NCBI RefSeq assembly: GCF_009831215.1
Contig: NZ_WUTW01000002.1
Location: 1,466,479 to 1,530,478 of the forward strand
Length of the DNA stretch: 64,000 nucleotides
Reading direction: 5' to 3'
DNA from: Actinomadura rayongensis
Lineage (GTDB): Bacteria; Actinomycetota; Actinomycetes; Streptosporangiales; Streptosporangiaceae
This document shows, piece by piece, positions 53,325-64,000 of this stretch. Made by a program: the position numbers and the translations under genes. The notes below the pieces were generated by a model. The model was not told the DNA's origin and ran no database searches. It worked only from the letters and a program-made list of their open reading frames with translations. Numbering within the stretch: the stretch's first letter is position 1; every line of letters starts with the position of its first letter.

Positions 53325-56300
53325 TGAGCACACCGCAGCCGGACAGTGGGCACGACCTGATCCGGAAACTCCAGGCTCTGCCGGCGCACCGGCAGAGCGC
53401 GGTGCTCGCGCTCATGCGCAGGCGCGGCGTCGACGTGTCGGCGCTGGACTTCATCCCGCGCGTCCCCCGGGACGAGCCGATCGCCCTGTCGTTCGCGCAG
53501 CAGCGGCTCTGGTTCCTCGCCCAGCTCGAAGGGGCGAGCCCGCAGTACAACGTCCCGATCGCGCTCCGCCTGGACGGCAAGCTCGACCGTGCCGCGCTGC
53601 GCCGCGCGCTGACCGGCTTGGTCGACCGGCACGAGGCGCTGCGCACGCGGTTCGAGGACCGCGACGGCGTCCCGTACCAGTGCGTCGCCGACGGGTCCGA
53701 CTTCACGGTCCGCGAACGGGACCTGACCGACGCCGACGACCTCGCCGAGCTGTGCCGCCGGGAGACGCTGGACCCCTTCGACCTCGCCCGCGACCCGCTG
53801 ATCCGGGCGCTGCTGCTGCGGCGGAGCGACACCGAGCACGTGCTCGTGCTGACGATCCACCACATCGCCTCGGACGGCTGGTCGATCGGCGTGCTGTTCC
53901 GGGAGCTGAACGCCCTGTACGAGGCGGCCCGCGACGGCCGGGACGCGGCGCTCGACCCGCTGCCGCTGCAATACGCGGACTTCTCCCACTGGCAGCGGCA
54001 ATGGCTCACCGGCGACGTCCAGACCCGCCAGATCGAGTACTGGAAGGACCGGCTCGCCGGGGCCGAGGCGGGGCTGACGCTGCCGACGGACCGTCCGCGT
54101 CCGCCGGTCCGGGGGCACGCGGGCGCGCGGGAGCACTTCCGGTGCTCCGCCGACCTGCTCGAACGGCTCCGGCAGGTGAGCGGACGGTACGACGCCACCC
54201 TCTACATGACGTTGCTGGCCGCCTACTCCGTCGTGCTCCACCGCTACACCCAGCGGACGGACATCGCCGTCGGCACCATCGTGGCCAACCGCAACCGGGC
54301 CGAGACCGAAGGGCTCATCGGCCTGTTCGCCAACACGCTCGTCATGCGCAACGACCTGGCGGGCGACCCGACGTTCGCCGACCTGCTCGCCCAGGTGAAG
54401 CAGACCGCCCTGCACGCCTACGACCATCAGGACGTGCCGTTCGAGGCCGTCGTGGACGCCCTCCAGGTCGAGCGGAGCCTCAGCCTCTCGCCGGTCTTCC
54501 AGACGGTGCTCGTCCTGCAAGAGGCCCAGGCGGACCCCGACCTGCGGCTCGGCGACCTGCGGGTCGACCCGGTCGACTTCGCCTTCGACCTCGCCAAGTT
54601 CGACCTCACGCTGGACCTGCGCGAGGCACCCGACGGCCTGACGGGCGCGGTCGAGTACAACACCGACCTGTACGACCGCGCGACGATCCGGCGCTTCGTC
54701 CGCCACTTCACCACGCTCCTGTCCGCCGTCGCGGACCGGCCGCGCGAGCGCGTCTCCCGGCTGGAGCTGATGGACGCGGCGGAGACGGACCGGCTCGTCG
54801 GGGAGTGGACGGCGCCGTCCGCCGTCCCCGCGCCGCCTCCCCGGCCGCTGCACGCCTGGTTCGAGGACGTCGCGCGCGACCGGGCCGACGCGGTGGCGGT
54901 ACGGTGCGACGGCCGCGAGCTGAGCTACGCCGAGCTGAACGCGCGGGCGAACCGGCTGGCCCGCCATCTGCGCGGGCTCGGCGTCGAGCGCGAGTCGCCG
55001 GTGGCGCTGTGCCTGCCGCGCAGCGAGTGGCTGGTCGTGTGCGCGCTGGCCGTGCTGAAGGCGGGCGGCGCGTACGTCCCGCTGGACCCGGCGGCGCCGC
55101 CCGAGCGCGCCCGGCACGTCCTGACGGACTCCGCCCCGAAGGTCCTGCTGGTCGCGGGCGGCATGCCCGCCGGGCTGGACGTCGGCGACGTCACCGTGGT
55201 CGACGTCGAGGCCGGGACGTGGGACGGCCCGGACGGGAACCTGGAACCGCTTCCCGGAGCCTCGGCGTCCGACAGCGCCTACGTGATCTACACGTCCGGG
55301 TCCACGGGCCGTCCGAAGGGCGTGGTGGTCGAGCACCGGCAGGCGTCCCGGCTGTTCACCGTCACCGAGGACCAGTTCCGCTTCGGGAAAGACGACGTCT
55401 GGACGCTGTTCCACTCGTTCGCGTTCGACTTCACCGTCTGGGAAATGTGGGGCGCGCTGCTGTACGGCGGCCGGCTGGTCGTGGTCCCGCACGAGGTCGC
55501 GCGCAGCGCCGCCGACTTCTACGCGCTGCTGCGCGCCGAGGGCGTGACCGTCCTGAACCAGACGCCGAGCGCGTTCGCCCAGCTCACCGCCGCGCAGGGC
55601 GACGACGGCCGCCCGCACAAGCTGCGGACGGTCGTGTTCGGCGGCGAGGCCCTGGACACTGCCGCGCTGCGCCCCTGGTTCGCGCGTCCCATCAACCGCG
55701 CAACGACCTTGGTGAACATGTACGGCATCACCGAGACGACCGTGCACGTCACCAGCCGGGTCGTCACGGAGGCCGACGCGGAGCGCTCCGCGAGCCCGAT
55801 CGGCGCGCCCCTGCCCGACCTGCACGTGTACGTGCTCGACGGCCACGGCGCGCCGGTGCCGCCGGGCGCCGTCGGCGAGATGTTCGTGGGCGGCGCGGGC
55901 GTGGCCCGCGGCTACCTGAACCGGCCGGAGCTGACCGCCGAACGCTTCCTGGACGACCCGTTCCGCCCGGGCGCCCGGATGTACCGCACCGGGGACCTCG
56001 CCCGCCGCCGGGCCGACGGGTCGCTGGAGTTCGTCGGCCGCAACGACGACCAGGTGAAGATCCGCGGCTTCCGGATCGAGCCGGGCGAGATCTCGGCGTC
56101 CCTGCGGCGCCACCCCGGCGTCGGCGGGTGCGCGGTCGTGGTCCGCGAGGACCGGCCGGGCGTGCGGCAGCTCGTCGCCTACGTGGTGCCCGCCGCCGAG
56201 GCCGCAGAGGGGCTGCGCGCGGAGCTGGACGACCTCGCGCGCCGGTCGCTGCCCGACTACATGCGGCCCGCGTCCTACGTCCTGCTGGACCGGCTGCCGC

Positions 56301-59300
56301 TGACCACCAACGGGAAGCTCGACACGGCCGCGCTGCCCGTCCCCGACATCGGTTCCTACCGGGAGGAACGGGAGCACGTCGCGCCGTCGACCCCGACCGA
56401 GCGGGCGCTCGCCGCCATCTGGGCCGACCTGCTCGGGTTCCCGGCCGGGCAGATCGGCGTCGCGGACAACTTCTTCGCGCTCGGCGGGCACTCGCTGCTC
56501 GTCACCGTCCTCGCCGCCCGGCTGCGGGAGCAGGGTCTCACCGGCCTCACCGTGCGGGACCTGTTCAGCGTCCCGACCCTGGCGGCGCTCGCGGCCCTGA
56601 TCGACGCGGGCGACGGCGCCCCGGCCGGACGCGCGGCCGTCGTCCCGCCGAACCTCGTCCCCGACGGCTGCGAGCGGCTGACGCCCGACCTGCTGCCGCT
56701 GGTCGCGCTGGACCAGGAGTACCTGGACGCGATCGCGGCGCACGTCCCCGGCGGGGCGCCCAACATCCAGGACGTCTATCCGCTGGTGCCCTCGCAGGAC
56801 GGCATCCTGTTCCACCACCTGATGGACCCGGAGAACGACCCGTACGTCATGTCGGGCATGTTCGTCGCGGACGACGAGGCGGCGTGCGCGGCCTTCCTGG
56901 ACGCGCTCCAGACGCTCATCGACCGCCACGACGTGATGCGGACGGCCGTGCTCACCGCCGGGCTCCCGGAGCCGGTGCAGGTCGTGTACCGGTCGGCGAC
57001 GCTGCCGGTGGAGCGGATCGAGCCCGTGGGGGACGCCGAGGCGCACGCCCGCGCGCTGCTCGCCGACCCGGCCGTCCTGCCGCCGGACCGGCCGCCGATG
57101 CTGAAGGTCCGCCTCGTCCCCGACCCGGTCTCGGGACGGCGCTTCCTGGTGGTCAACTTCCACCACCTCATCGAGGACGCGACGTCGCTGCGCCTGATCG
57201 TCGACGAACTCGCGGCCCACATGGCGGGCCGGGACGACCTGATCGGCCCGGCGCCCGCCTACCGGGACTTCGTCGCCCACACCCTGCACAACCTGCGGAC
57301 GGGCGACGCGGAGGCGTACTTCCGGGACGTCCTCGGCGACGTCACCGAGCCGACCGTGCCGTTCGGCCTGACCAACGTGCGCGGCGACGGCCGCCGCACC
57401 CGCAAGCCGCGCCGCGCGCTGTCCCCCGAGCTGACCCGGCGGCTGCGGGCCGAGTCCGGACGGCTCGGCCTCAGCCCGGCGTGGCTGTACCACGCGGCGT
57501 GCGCCCGCGTCATCGCGGCGGCCGGCGGCCGGGACGACGTCGTGTTCGGCACCGTGATGTCGGGACGCCTCGCGGCGGTGCCCGGCATCGAACGGATGCT
57601 GGGCAACTTCATCAACACGCTCCCGCTGCGGGTGCGGCTCGCCGACCGGACCGTCCGGGACCTGGTGGACGAGGTGGCCACCGGGCTGCGCGAGCTGATC
57701 GTCCGCGAGCAGTCCTCGCTGAGCCTCGCCCAGCGGTGCAGCGGCCTCGAGAGCGACACGCCGCTGTTCAGCGCCGCCATCAACTTCCGCCACTTCGACG
57801 CGCCGGACGAGGCGTCCGCGGTGCCGTCGCTGGAAGCGCTCGGGATCGGCTCGGTCGTATTCGTGGACCGCACGAACTACCCGATGGGCATGTCCCTGGA
57901 CGACCTCGGCGACGAGATGTCGCTGACCGTCCAGATCGAGGAGGGCGTGGAGCCCGAGGCGCTGCTGACCTACGTTGAGACGGCCCTCGCCGGGATCGTG
58001 GACGCGCTCGCCGCCGACGACGGGCACGGCACCCGCGCGCTCGACGTCGACGTGCTGCCCGCGCACGAGCGGCAGCGTCTCGTCGCGGACGGGCGGGGAA
58101 AGACTCACCCCTACGAGCAGGACGCCTCCCTCGCCGAGCTGTTCGAGCGGCAGGCGGCCCGGCGGCCCGACGCGGTCGCGGTGCGCTGCGGCGACCGGAC
58201 GCTGACCTACGCCGAGCTGAACCGGGACGCGAACCGGGTGGCCCACCGGCTGCGGGCGTCCGGCGTCGGCCCGGACGTGCTCGTCGGGCTCTGCGCCGAC
58301 CGGTCCCCCGACCTGGTGACCGGCCTGCTCGGCGTCCTCAAGGCGGGCGGCGCGTACGTCCCGATCGACCCCGGCTACCCCGAGCAGCGCGTCCGCGCCA
58401 TCCTCGACGGCTCCGGCGTGCGCGTCGTCCTCGGGCAGTCGACCCTGCGCGACGGCCTGCTCGACGGCGTGGACGAGGTGATCCACCTCGACACCGCCGC
58501 GCACGAACTCGCCGGAATGCCCGAGGACGACCCGTCCGACGTCGGCGCGACCCCCGCGCACCTCGCCTACGTCATCTTCACCTCGGGCTCCACCGGCAGG
58601 CCGAAGGGCGTCCTGGTGGAGCAGCGCGGGGTGGCGCGGCTCGTCCGCAACCCGGACTACTTCGCGGCGGACGAGGACACCGTGGTCATGCACCACTCGT
58701 CCATCTCGTTCGACGCGGGACCGCAGGAGGTGCTGACCCCGCTGCTGGCGGGCGGCGTCCTGGTCCTGCACGACGGCGACTCCAAGGACCCCGCCCAGTT
58801 GCTCGACGTCGCCGGGCGGACGGGCGTCACGACGATGCTGCTCTCGGCGGCGCTCCTGCCGGACTTCGTGGCCGCCGCGACGGGCCGGGACCTGCCGCTG
58901 CGCTACCTGGCCGTGGTCGGCGACACCTTCTCCGCCCGCGACGTCCGCCGCCTGTGCGCGGAGCACCCGGACCTGACCGTCGTCAACGGCTACGGCCCGA
59001 CCGAGAACAGCATCGCCTCGACCTACCACGTGATCCCCCGCGACATCGCCGACGACGCGCGGATCCCCATCGGCCGCCCGATCCCCCACACCACCGCGTA
59101 CGTCACCGACGAGGCGGGGCGGCTCGTCCCGGACGGCGTGATCGGCGAGCTGTGCCTCGGCGGCGCGGGCGTGGCGCGCGGCTACCTCGGCGACCCGGCG
59201 CTGACGGCCGCGCGGTTCGTCCCCGACCCGTTCGGCGACGACCCCGGCGGGCGCCTCTACCGGACGGGCGACCTGGTGCGCAGGCTCCCCGACGGGACGC

Positions 59301-62300
59301 TGGAGTTCCGCGGTCGCGCCGACGACCAGGTGAAGGTCCGCGGGTTCCGGGTCGAGCCCGGCGAGATCGAGACCGTCCTCCAGGCCCATCCGTCCGTGCA
59401 CAGCGCGGTGGTCGTGCCGCGGACGGCGGGCGAGGTCCACACGCTGAACGCCTACCTGAGCCCCACCGAAGAGTGGCTGGACGCGGCGGCCGAGGCCCAG
59501 GTCGCCGAGCACCTCGGCCAGTGGCGGCGCCTGTTCGAGGAGCAGTACTCCCGCACCGAGGAGGAGACGCCCGACGACCTGAACCTCGCGGGCTGGGAGA
59601 GCAGCTACACCGGCGAGCCGATCCCCGAGGCCGAGATGCGCGAGTGGATCGACGGCACGGTCGCGCGCATCGCCGGCCTCCGCCCGAAGCGGATCCTGGA
59701 GGTCGGCTGCGGGACGGGCCTGCTGCTGTTCCGGTACGCGGGGGACTGCGCGTCCGTCCACGGCATGGACATCTCCGGCGAGGCCCTGGCCGACGTGCGC
59801 CGGGGGGCCGAACGGCGCGGCTGGGACCACGTGACGCTCCGGCAGGGCGACGCCCTGGCGGTGGCCGAACTGGCGGGCGAGGCGCCCTTCGACGTGGTGG
59901 TGCTCAACTCCGTCGTCCAGTACTTCCCGAGCCGCGCCTACCTCGACGAGGTGCTGACGCGGATCCTGCCCCTCGTCGCGGACGGCGGCCGGGTCCTGCT
60001 CGGCGACGTCCGCAACCTCGACCTGTTCTCCGCCCACGTCTGCGCCGTCGAACGCAGCCGGGCGGGCGTCCCGAGCACCGCCGGCGCGCTGGCGGCGCAG
60101 GTGCAGCGGCGCCGCAGGCAGGAGACCGAGCTTTTGGTGAGCCCGGCCTACTTCACGGGGCTGCCCGGCCGGTTCGACGGGCTCGGTTCCGTGGACGTCC
60201 TGGTCAAGCGCGGCCTCGGCGGCAACGAGATGCTGTCCTACCGCTACGACGTCGTGCTGACCAAGGGCCCGTCCGTTCCGGTCGGCGACCATCCGTGGCT
60301 GGACGTCGCCGAACCGGCCGACCTGGTGGCGCTGCTCGAATCCGGCGCGCCCGACCGGTTCGGCGTCGTCGGCCTGACCAACCCGCGCATCGCCGACGAC
60401 GTCCGCGTCGAGGCGTCGCTGACGGCCCTCGCGCCGTCCCGGCAGGTGGAGCCGCTGCCCGGCGGCGACCGGCTGTCGGCGGACGCCCGGCGGCGGGTCG
60501 CGGAGCTGGAAGCCGCGCTGGCCCGCGCCGAGGAGCTGGGGTACGAGGTGGCGGCCACCTGGTCGCAGGACCGGCCGGACGGGCTGGACCTCGTGCTCGG
60601 CCGGGGCGGACTGCCGCCCGTCCGCGCCCGTGCGCCCTACCGGAACGCGCGCCCGGCGAACGTCCCGCAGGCCGGACTGCTCGGCGGCGGGCTGGTGCGG
60701 GAGCTGCGGGACCACCTCGGCGCGCGGCTGCCCGACTACATGGTCCCGAGCGCGTTCGTCGTGCTGGAGGAGCTGCCCGTCACCGCGCAGGGCAAGGTCG
60801 ACAAGCGCGCGCTCCCGGCCCCCGACGAGCAGGACGTCGCCAAGGAGGTGTACGTCGCGCCGCGCACCGAGGCGGAGCGCACGATGTGCCGGCTCGTCGC
60901 CGGGGTCCTGGAGATCGAGCGGGTCGGCGTCCAGGACAACTTCTTCAACCTCGGCGGGCACTCGCTGCTGGCGACCCGCCTCAACCTGCGGGTCAAGAAG
61001 ACGACGGGCGCCGAGCTGCCGCTCGAACTGATCCTCGCCGCCCCGACGATCGGGGACATGGCCGCCGTGCTCGCGGAGGCGCTGGGAGGCGCGGCGCCGG
61101 ACTCGCCCCCCGACCTGGTGCCGGACGCCCCGGCGGCGGAGGGGACGGAGGCGCCGCTGTCCACCGCGCAGCGCGACCTGTGGTTCCTGCGCGGTCCCGA
61201 CCACCTCGGCGCCGCCCACGACAACGTGCAGATCGCCCTGCGCCTGCGCGGCCCGCTCGACCCGGCGGCCTGCGCCGGTTCGGTGCGCGTCCTCGTGGAA
61301 CGGCACGCGATCCTGCGGACGAGTTACGTGCGGCGGGACGGGGTCACCGTCCAGCGGGTGAACGGCGCGGACGGGTTCGAGGTCGTCCCCGTCGCGATCC
61401 CCGGGGACGCCGCGTTCGACGAATGGGCGCAGGCGGAGCGGCTGCGCCCGTTCGCGCCGGCCGACCGGCACATGCTCCGCGCCCACCTGGCGACCCTCGC
61501 CGACGAGGACCACGTCCTGGTGCTCACCCGGCCCTGGGGGATCTTCGACGGCTGGTCGACCGGCATCCTGCTGGCCGAGCTGCTGACGGCCTACCGGGAG
61601 CTGAGCGACGGCCGGGAACCGCTGCTCAAGCCGCTGCCGCTCCAGTACGCCGACTACGCGGTCTGGCAGCGCAGCGTGGTCGACGGCGCCGTCCTCGACC
61701 GGCAGCGCGACTACTGGCGCACCCGGCTCGCGGGGCTGCCGGAGCGGCCGTCGCTGCGCACCGACTACCCGCGTCCCCCGGTGCGGACGTTCCAGGGCGC
61801 GGCGGTCGAGTTCACCGTCCCCGGCGAGCTGGCCGACCGGGTGCGCGCGTTCGGCGCGGAGCGCAAGGTCTCGCCGTACACGACCCTGCTCGCGGCCTAC
61901 GCCGTGCTGCTCGGCGGCCGGTCCGACGATCTGGAGCTGGCGATCGGCTCGCCGGTGACCAACCGGCCCGCGCCGGAGCTGGACGAACTCGTCGGCTACT
62001 TCGTCAACGCGCTGGTGCTGCGGATCGGCGTCGCCCCCGGGACGTCCTTCGCCGACGTCCTCGCGGCGACCGCGACGACGGTGGCCGAGGCGCAGGCGCA
62101 CCGCGACCTGCCGTTCGAGGACCTGGCGCGGGACCTCGTGCCGGATCCGGACCCGTCCCGTCCGCCGCTGTTCCCGGCGATGTTCAACCTGGCGGCGACG
62201 CCCGGCGACGGCGCGCAGCAACCGGACACCGGCGGCCTGGACGTCGAGCTGCTGCCCGGCGGGTCCGGGACCGCGCGGTTCGACCTGAGCCTGTCGCTGC

Positions 62301-62518
62301 GCGAGACCGGCGCGGGTCTGCTGGGCCACCTGGAGTACAGCACCGACCTGTTCGCGCGGGCCACGGCCGAACGGCTGGCCCGCGACTACACGCTCCTGCT
62401 CGACCGGGCGGTCCGGCATCCGGACCGGGACCTGGACCGCCTGCGCTCCGAACCGGGCGAGAACCCCACGCAGCAGGACCTTTCGGGAACCCAAGAGAAA
62501 GAGGCCGAACGTGAGTAG
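53321..62518 (+). CDS. NRPS: C-A(Thr)-PCP-C-A(N-MT)-PCP-C(degenerate)
   Basis: A 3065-residue synthetase. Two adjacent ATGs (53321, 53324) follow GAGAGG; 53324 has the better spacing, and either overlaps the previous stop. Domains: C1 (HHIASDGWS at aa 180), A1 (core near 657), PCP1 (Ser 1058), C2 (HHLIEDA at 1281), A2 (core near 1753), a methyltransferase inserted in A2 at about 2047-2323 (LEVGCGTG near 2127), A10 Lys 2492, PCP2 (Ser 2548), and a terminal C domain where HHxxxDG reads PWGIFDG (2738-2744). A1 code DFWNVGMVH is Thr. A2 reads D-A-Q-L-A-V-G-I-A, which I cannot assign. The insert is of the usual N-methyltransferase kind, so the second residue should be N-methylated. The halogenase gene overlaps its end by 8 nt. 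Confidence 0.95.
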
Positions 62519-63989
62519 TGCCGACGAGTTCGACGTCATCGTGGTCGGTGGCGGGCCCGGCGGTTCCACGCTGGCCGCGCTGGTCGCCAAGCAGGGGCAC
62601 TCGGTGCTGGTCCTGGAGAAGGAGCACTTCCCGCGGTACCAGATCGGCGAGTCGCTGCTGCCGTCGACCATCCACGGCGTCTGCCGCCTGACGGGCGCGG
62701 CGGACGAGCTGGCGAAGGCCGGCTTCCCGCTGAAGAAGGGCGGGACGTTCCGCTGGGGCGCGAACCCGGAGCCGTGGACGTTCGCGTTCGCGGTGTCCCC
62801 GCAGATGGCGGGGCCGACGTCGACCGCCTACCAGGTCGAGCGGTCGAAGTTCGACCAGATCCTGCTGGACAACGCCCGGACGCAGGGCGCGCGCGTCCAG
62901 GAGGGCTGCGCGGTCCTGGACCTGCTGGAGGACGGCGACCGCGTCACCGGCGTCCGGTACACCGACGACCAGGGCGCGGAGCGGACGGCGACGGCGAAGT
63001 ACGTGGTCGACGCGTCCGGCAACAAGAGCAGGCTCCACGACAAGGTGGGCGGCAAGCGCGAGTACTCGGAGTTCTTCCGGAACCTCGCGCTGTTCGGCTA
63101 CTTCACCGGGGGCAAGCGGCTGCCCGAGCCGACGCGCTACAACATCCTCTGCGTCGCGTTCGAGAGCGGCTGGTTCTGGTACATCCCGCTGAGCGACTCG
63201 CTGACCAGCGTCGGCGCGGTGGTGCGCCGGGACATGGCCGAGAAGGTCCAGGGCGACCCGGAGAAGGCGCTGAACGACCTGATCGCCGAGTGCCCGATGA
63301 TCGCGGACTTCCTGGCCCCGGCGGAGCGGGTGACGACCGGCCAGTACGGCGAGATCCGCGTCCGCAAGGACTACTCGTACCACCAGACGGAGTTCTGGCG
63401 GCCGGGGCTCATCCTCATCGGGGACGCGGCCTGCTTCGTGGACCCGGTCTTCTCGTCCGGGGTGCACCTGGCCACCTACAGCGCCCTGCTCGCCGCCCGG
63501 TCGATCAACAGCGTGCTGGCCGGCGTCCTGGACGAGGAGACGGCCCTGCGCGAGTTCGAGGCGCGGTACCGGCGCGAGTACGGGGTGTTCTACGAGTTCC
63601 TGATGTCCTTCTACCAGACGCACCAGGCCGAGGGTTCGTACTTCTGGGCGGCCAAGCAGCTCACCCAGAGCGCCCGGCCTGAGCTGGAGGCGTTCGTGGA
63701 GCTGGTCGGCGGCGTCTCGTCCGGCGAGGCCGCCCTCGGCGACGCCGAGACGCTCATGAAGCGGCTGGAGCAGCAGTCGACGGAGTTCGGCTCCGCGGTC
63801 GGCTCGGCCGGCGGGGACGGCGGCTGGGTGCCGATGATGAACTCCCCGGTCGTCCGGGACGCGATGGTCGAGGGCTCGAAGGTCCAGCTGCAGGCGATGC
63901 TCGGCGAGGACGCCGAGGAGGAGACGCCGCTGTTCGACGGCGGGCTCGTCCCGTCCGCCGACGGGCTGCTCTGGCGGCCGGGCAAATGA
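62511..63989 (+). CDS. FAD-dependent halogenase (phenol type)
   Basis: A 492-residue flavin halogenase. The FAD-binding motif VVGGGPGGS lies at aa 11-19, the halogenase fingerprint WFWYIP at 221-226 (W-x-W-x-I-P), PRYQIGESLLPS includes the early conserved region, and GDAACFVDPVFSSG forms the second FAD contact. The family uses FADH2, O2 and chloride (or bromide) to make HOCl. This branch, lacking the tryptophan-halogenase features, includes enzymes that chlorinate Tyr or Hpg while bound to a carrier protein. Given the Hpg modules, a chlorinated Hpg is the natural prediction. GTG 62511 lies within the last codons of the NRPS gene, with GAGG upstream, so expression is coupled. A flavin reductase is not in view. 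Confidence 0.94.
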   Translation: MSSADEFDVIVVGGGPGGSTLAALVAKQGHSVLVLEKEHFPRYQIGESLLPSTIHGVCRLTGAADELAKAGFPLKKGGTFRWGANPEPWTFAFAVSPQMAGPTSTAYQVERSKFDQILLDNARTQGARVQEGCAVLDLLEDGDRVTGVRYTDDQGAERTATAKYVVDASGNKSRLHDKVGGKREYSEFFRNLALFGYFTGGKRLPEPTRYNILCVAFESGWFWYIPLSDSLTSVGAVVRRDMAEKVQGDPEKALNDLIAECPMIADFLAPAERVTTGQYGEIRVRKDYSYHQTEFWRPGLILIGDAACFVDPVFSSGVHLATYSALLAARSINSVLAGVLDEETALREFEARYRREYGVFYEFLMSFYQTHQAEGSYFWAAKQLTQSARPELEAFVELVGGVSSGEAALGDAETLMKRLEQQSTEFGSAVGSAGGDGGWVPMMNSPVVRDAMVEGSKVQLQAMLGEDAEEETPLFDGGLVPSADGLLWRPGK

Positions 63990-64000
63990 GCGTGAGCGAC
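63986..64000 (+). CDS. Start of a further gene, cut by the window edge
   Basis: ATG 63986 overlaps the halogenase stop in an ATGA and opens MSVSD before the window ends. Only five codons are visible, so the product is unknown. The 4-nt overlap matches the coupling used throughout this cluster and suggests the operon continues. Confidence 0.5.

Noticed and set aside
61140..62440. Calling the terminal C domain a true glycopeptide X domain
   Set aside because: X domains have a different change (HRxxxDD) and precede a TE. Here the pattern is PWGIFDG with no TE, so only the analogy is kept.

Overview
This is a very GC-rich stretch with GTG and ATG starts, 1-8 nt gene overlaps, TTA codons in a few genes and assembly-line megasynthases. 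These traits point to a filamentous actinomycete. Actinomadura, Nonomuraea or Streptomyces relatives are plausible, but the genus cannot be fixed from the sequence alone. Almost the whole window is one secondary-metabolite locus for a large, probably halogenated (lipo)peptide containing aryl-glycines.

Left block (1-25413, + strand). Three NRPS genes overlap by 4 nt: the 3' end of one ending PCP-E; a two-module C-A-PCP-E-C-A-PCP-E enzyme; and a four-module (C-A-PCP)x4-TE enzyme. A cytochrome P450 overlaps the last. Specificity residues read from the A domains suggest 4-hydroxyphenylglycine (Hpg), an unassigned aryl-glycine-like residue, Hpg, Ser, Phe and Thr. The E domains and the C-domain subtypes agree on which residues are D.

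Middle block (25425-38052). This holds export, regulation and small tailoring genes: an ABC ATPase, two paralogous FtsX/MacB-type permeases, a small lipoprotein and an OmpR-type two-component system whose probable binding repeats lie upstream of both permease units. It also holds an alpha/beta hydrolase, a Stf0-like sulfotransferase, a GDSL-family protein that has lost its nucleophile, an isopropylmalate-synthase-like enzyme without a regulatory domain, a LysR regulator divergent from an unusual SDR, and a tautomerase. Two strong hairpin terminators are visible. A 1.6-kb stretch (38053-39678) holds no gene I can support.

Right block (39679-64000). An uncharacterised protein with an HExxH motif is divergent, across an AT-richer 680-bp gap, from a 3947-residue PKS-NRPS hybrid. 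The hybrid has no acyltransferase (trans-AT type). It contains two DH domains, a carrier domain lacking its serine, a normal KS, a KR, a second KS lacking one catalytic His, and an NRPS module whose A domain is interrupted by a methyltransferase. Next come an NRPS (Thr module, N-methylating module, terminal degenerate C domain), a FAD-dependent halogenase overlapping it by 8 nt, and the first codons of another overlapping gene.

The only thioesterase is in the left block. I therefore infer that synthesis starts on the right-block PKS-NRPS and finishes on the left-block NRPS-TE, the reverse of map order, with some modules encoded outside the window. No Hpg biosynthesis genes, MbtH protein or acyltransferase are visible, so these must be supplied from elsewhere.
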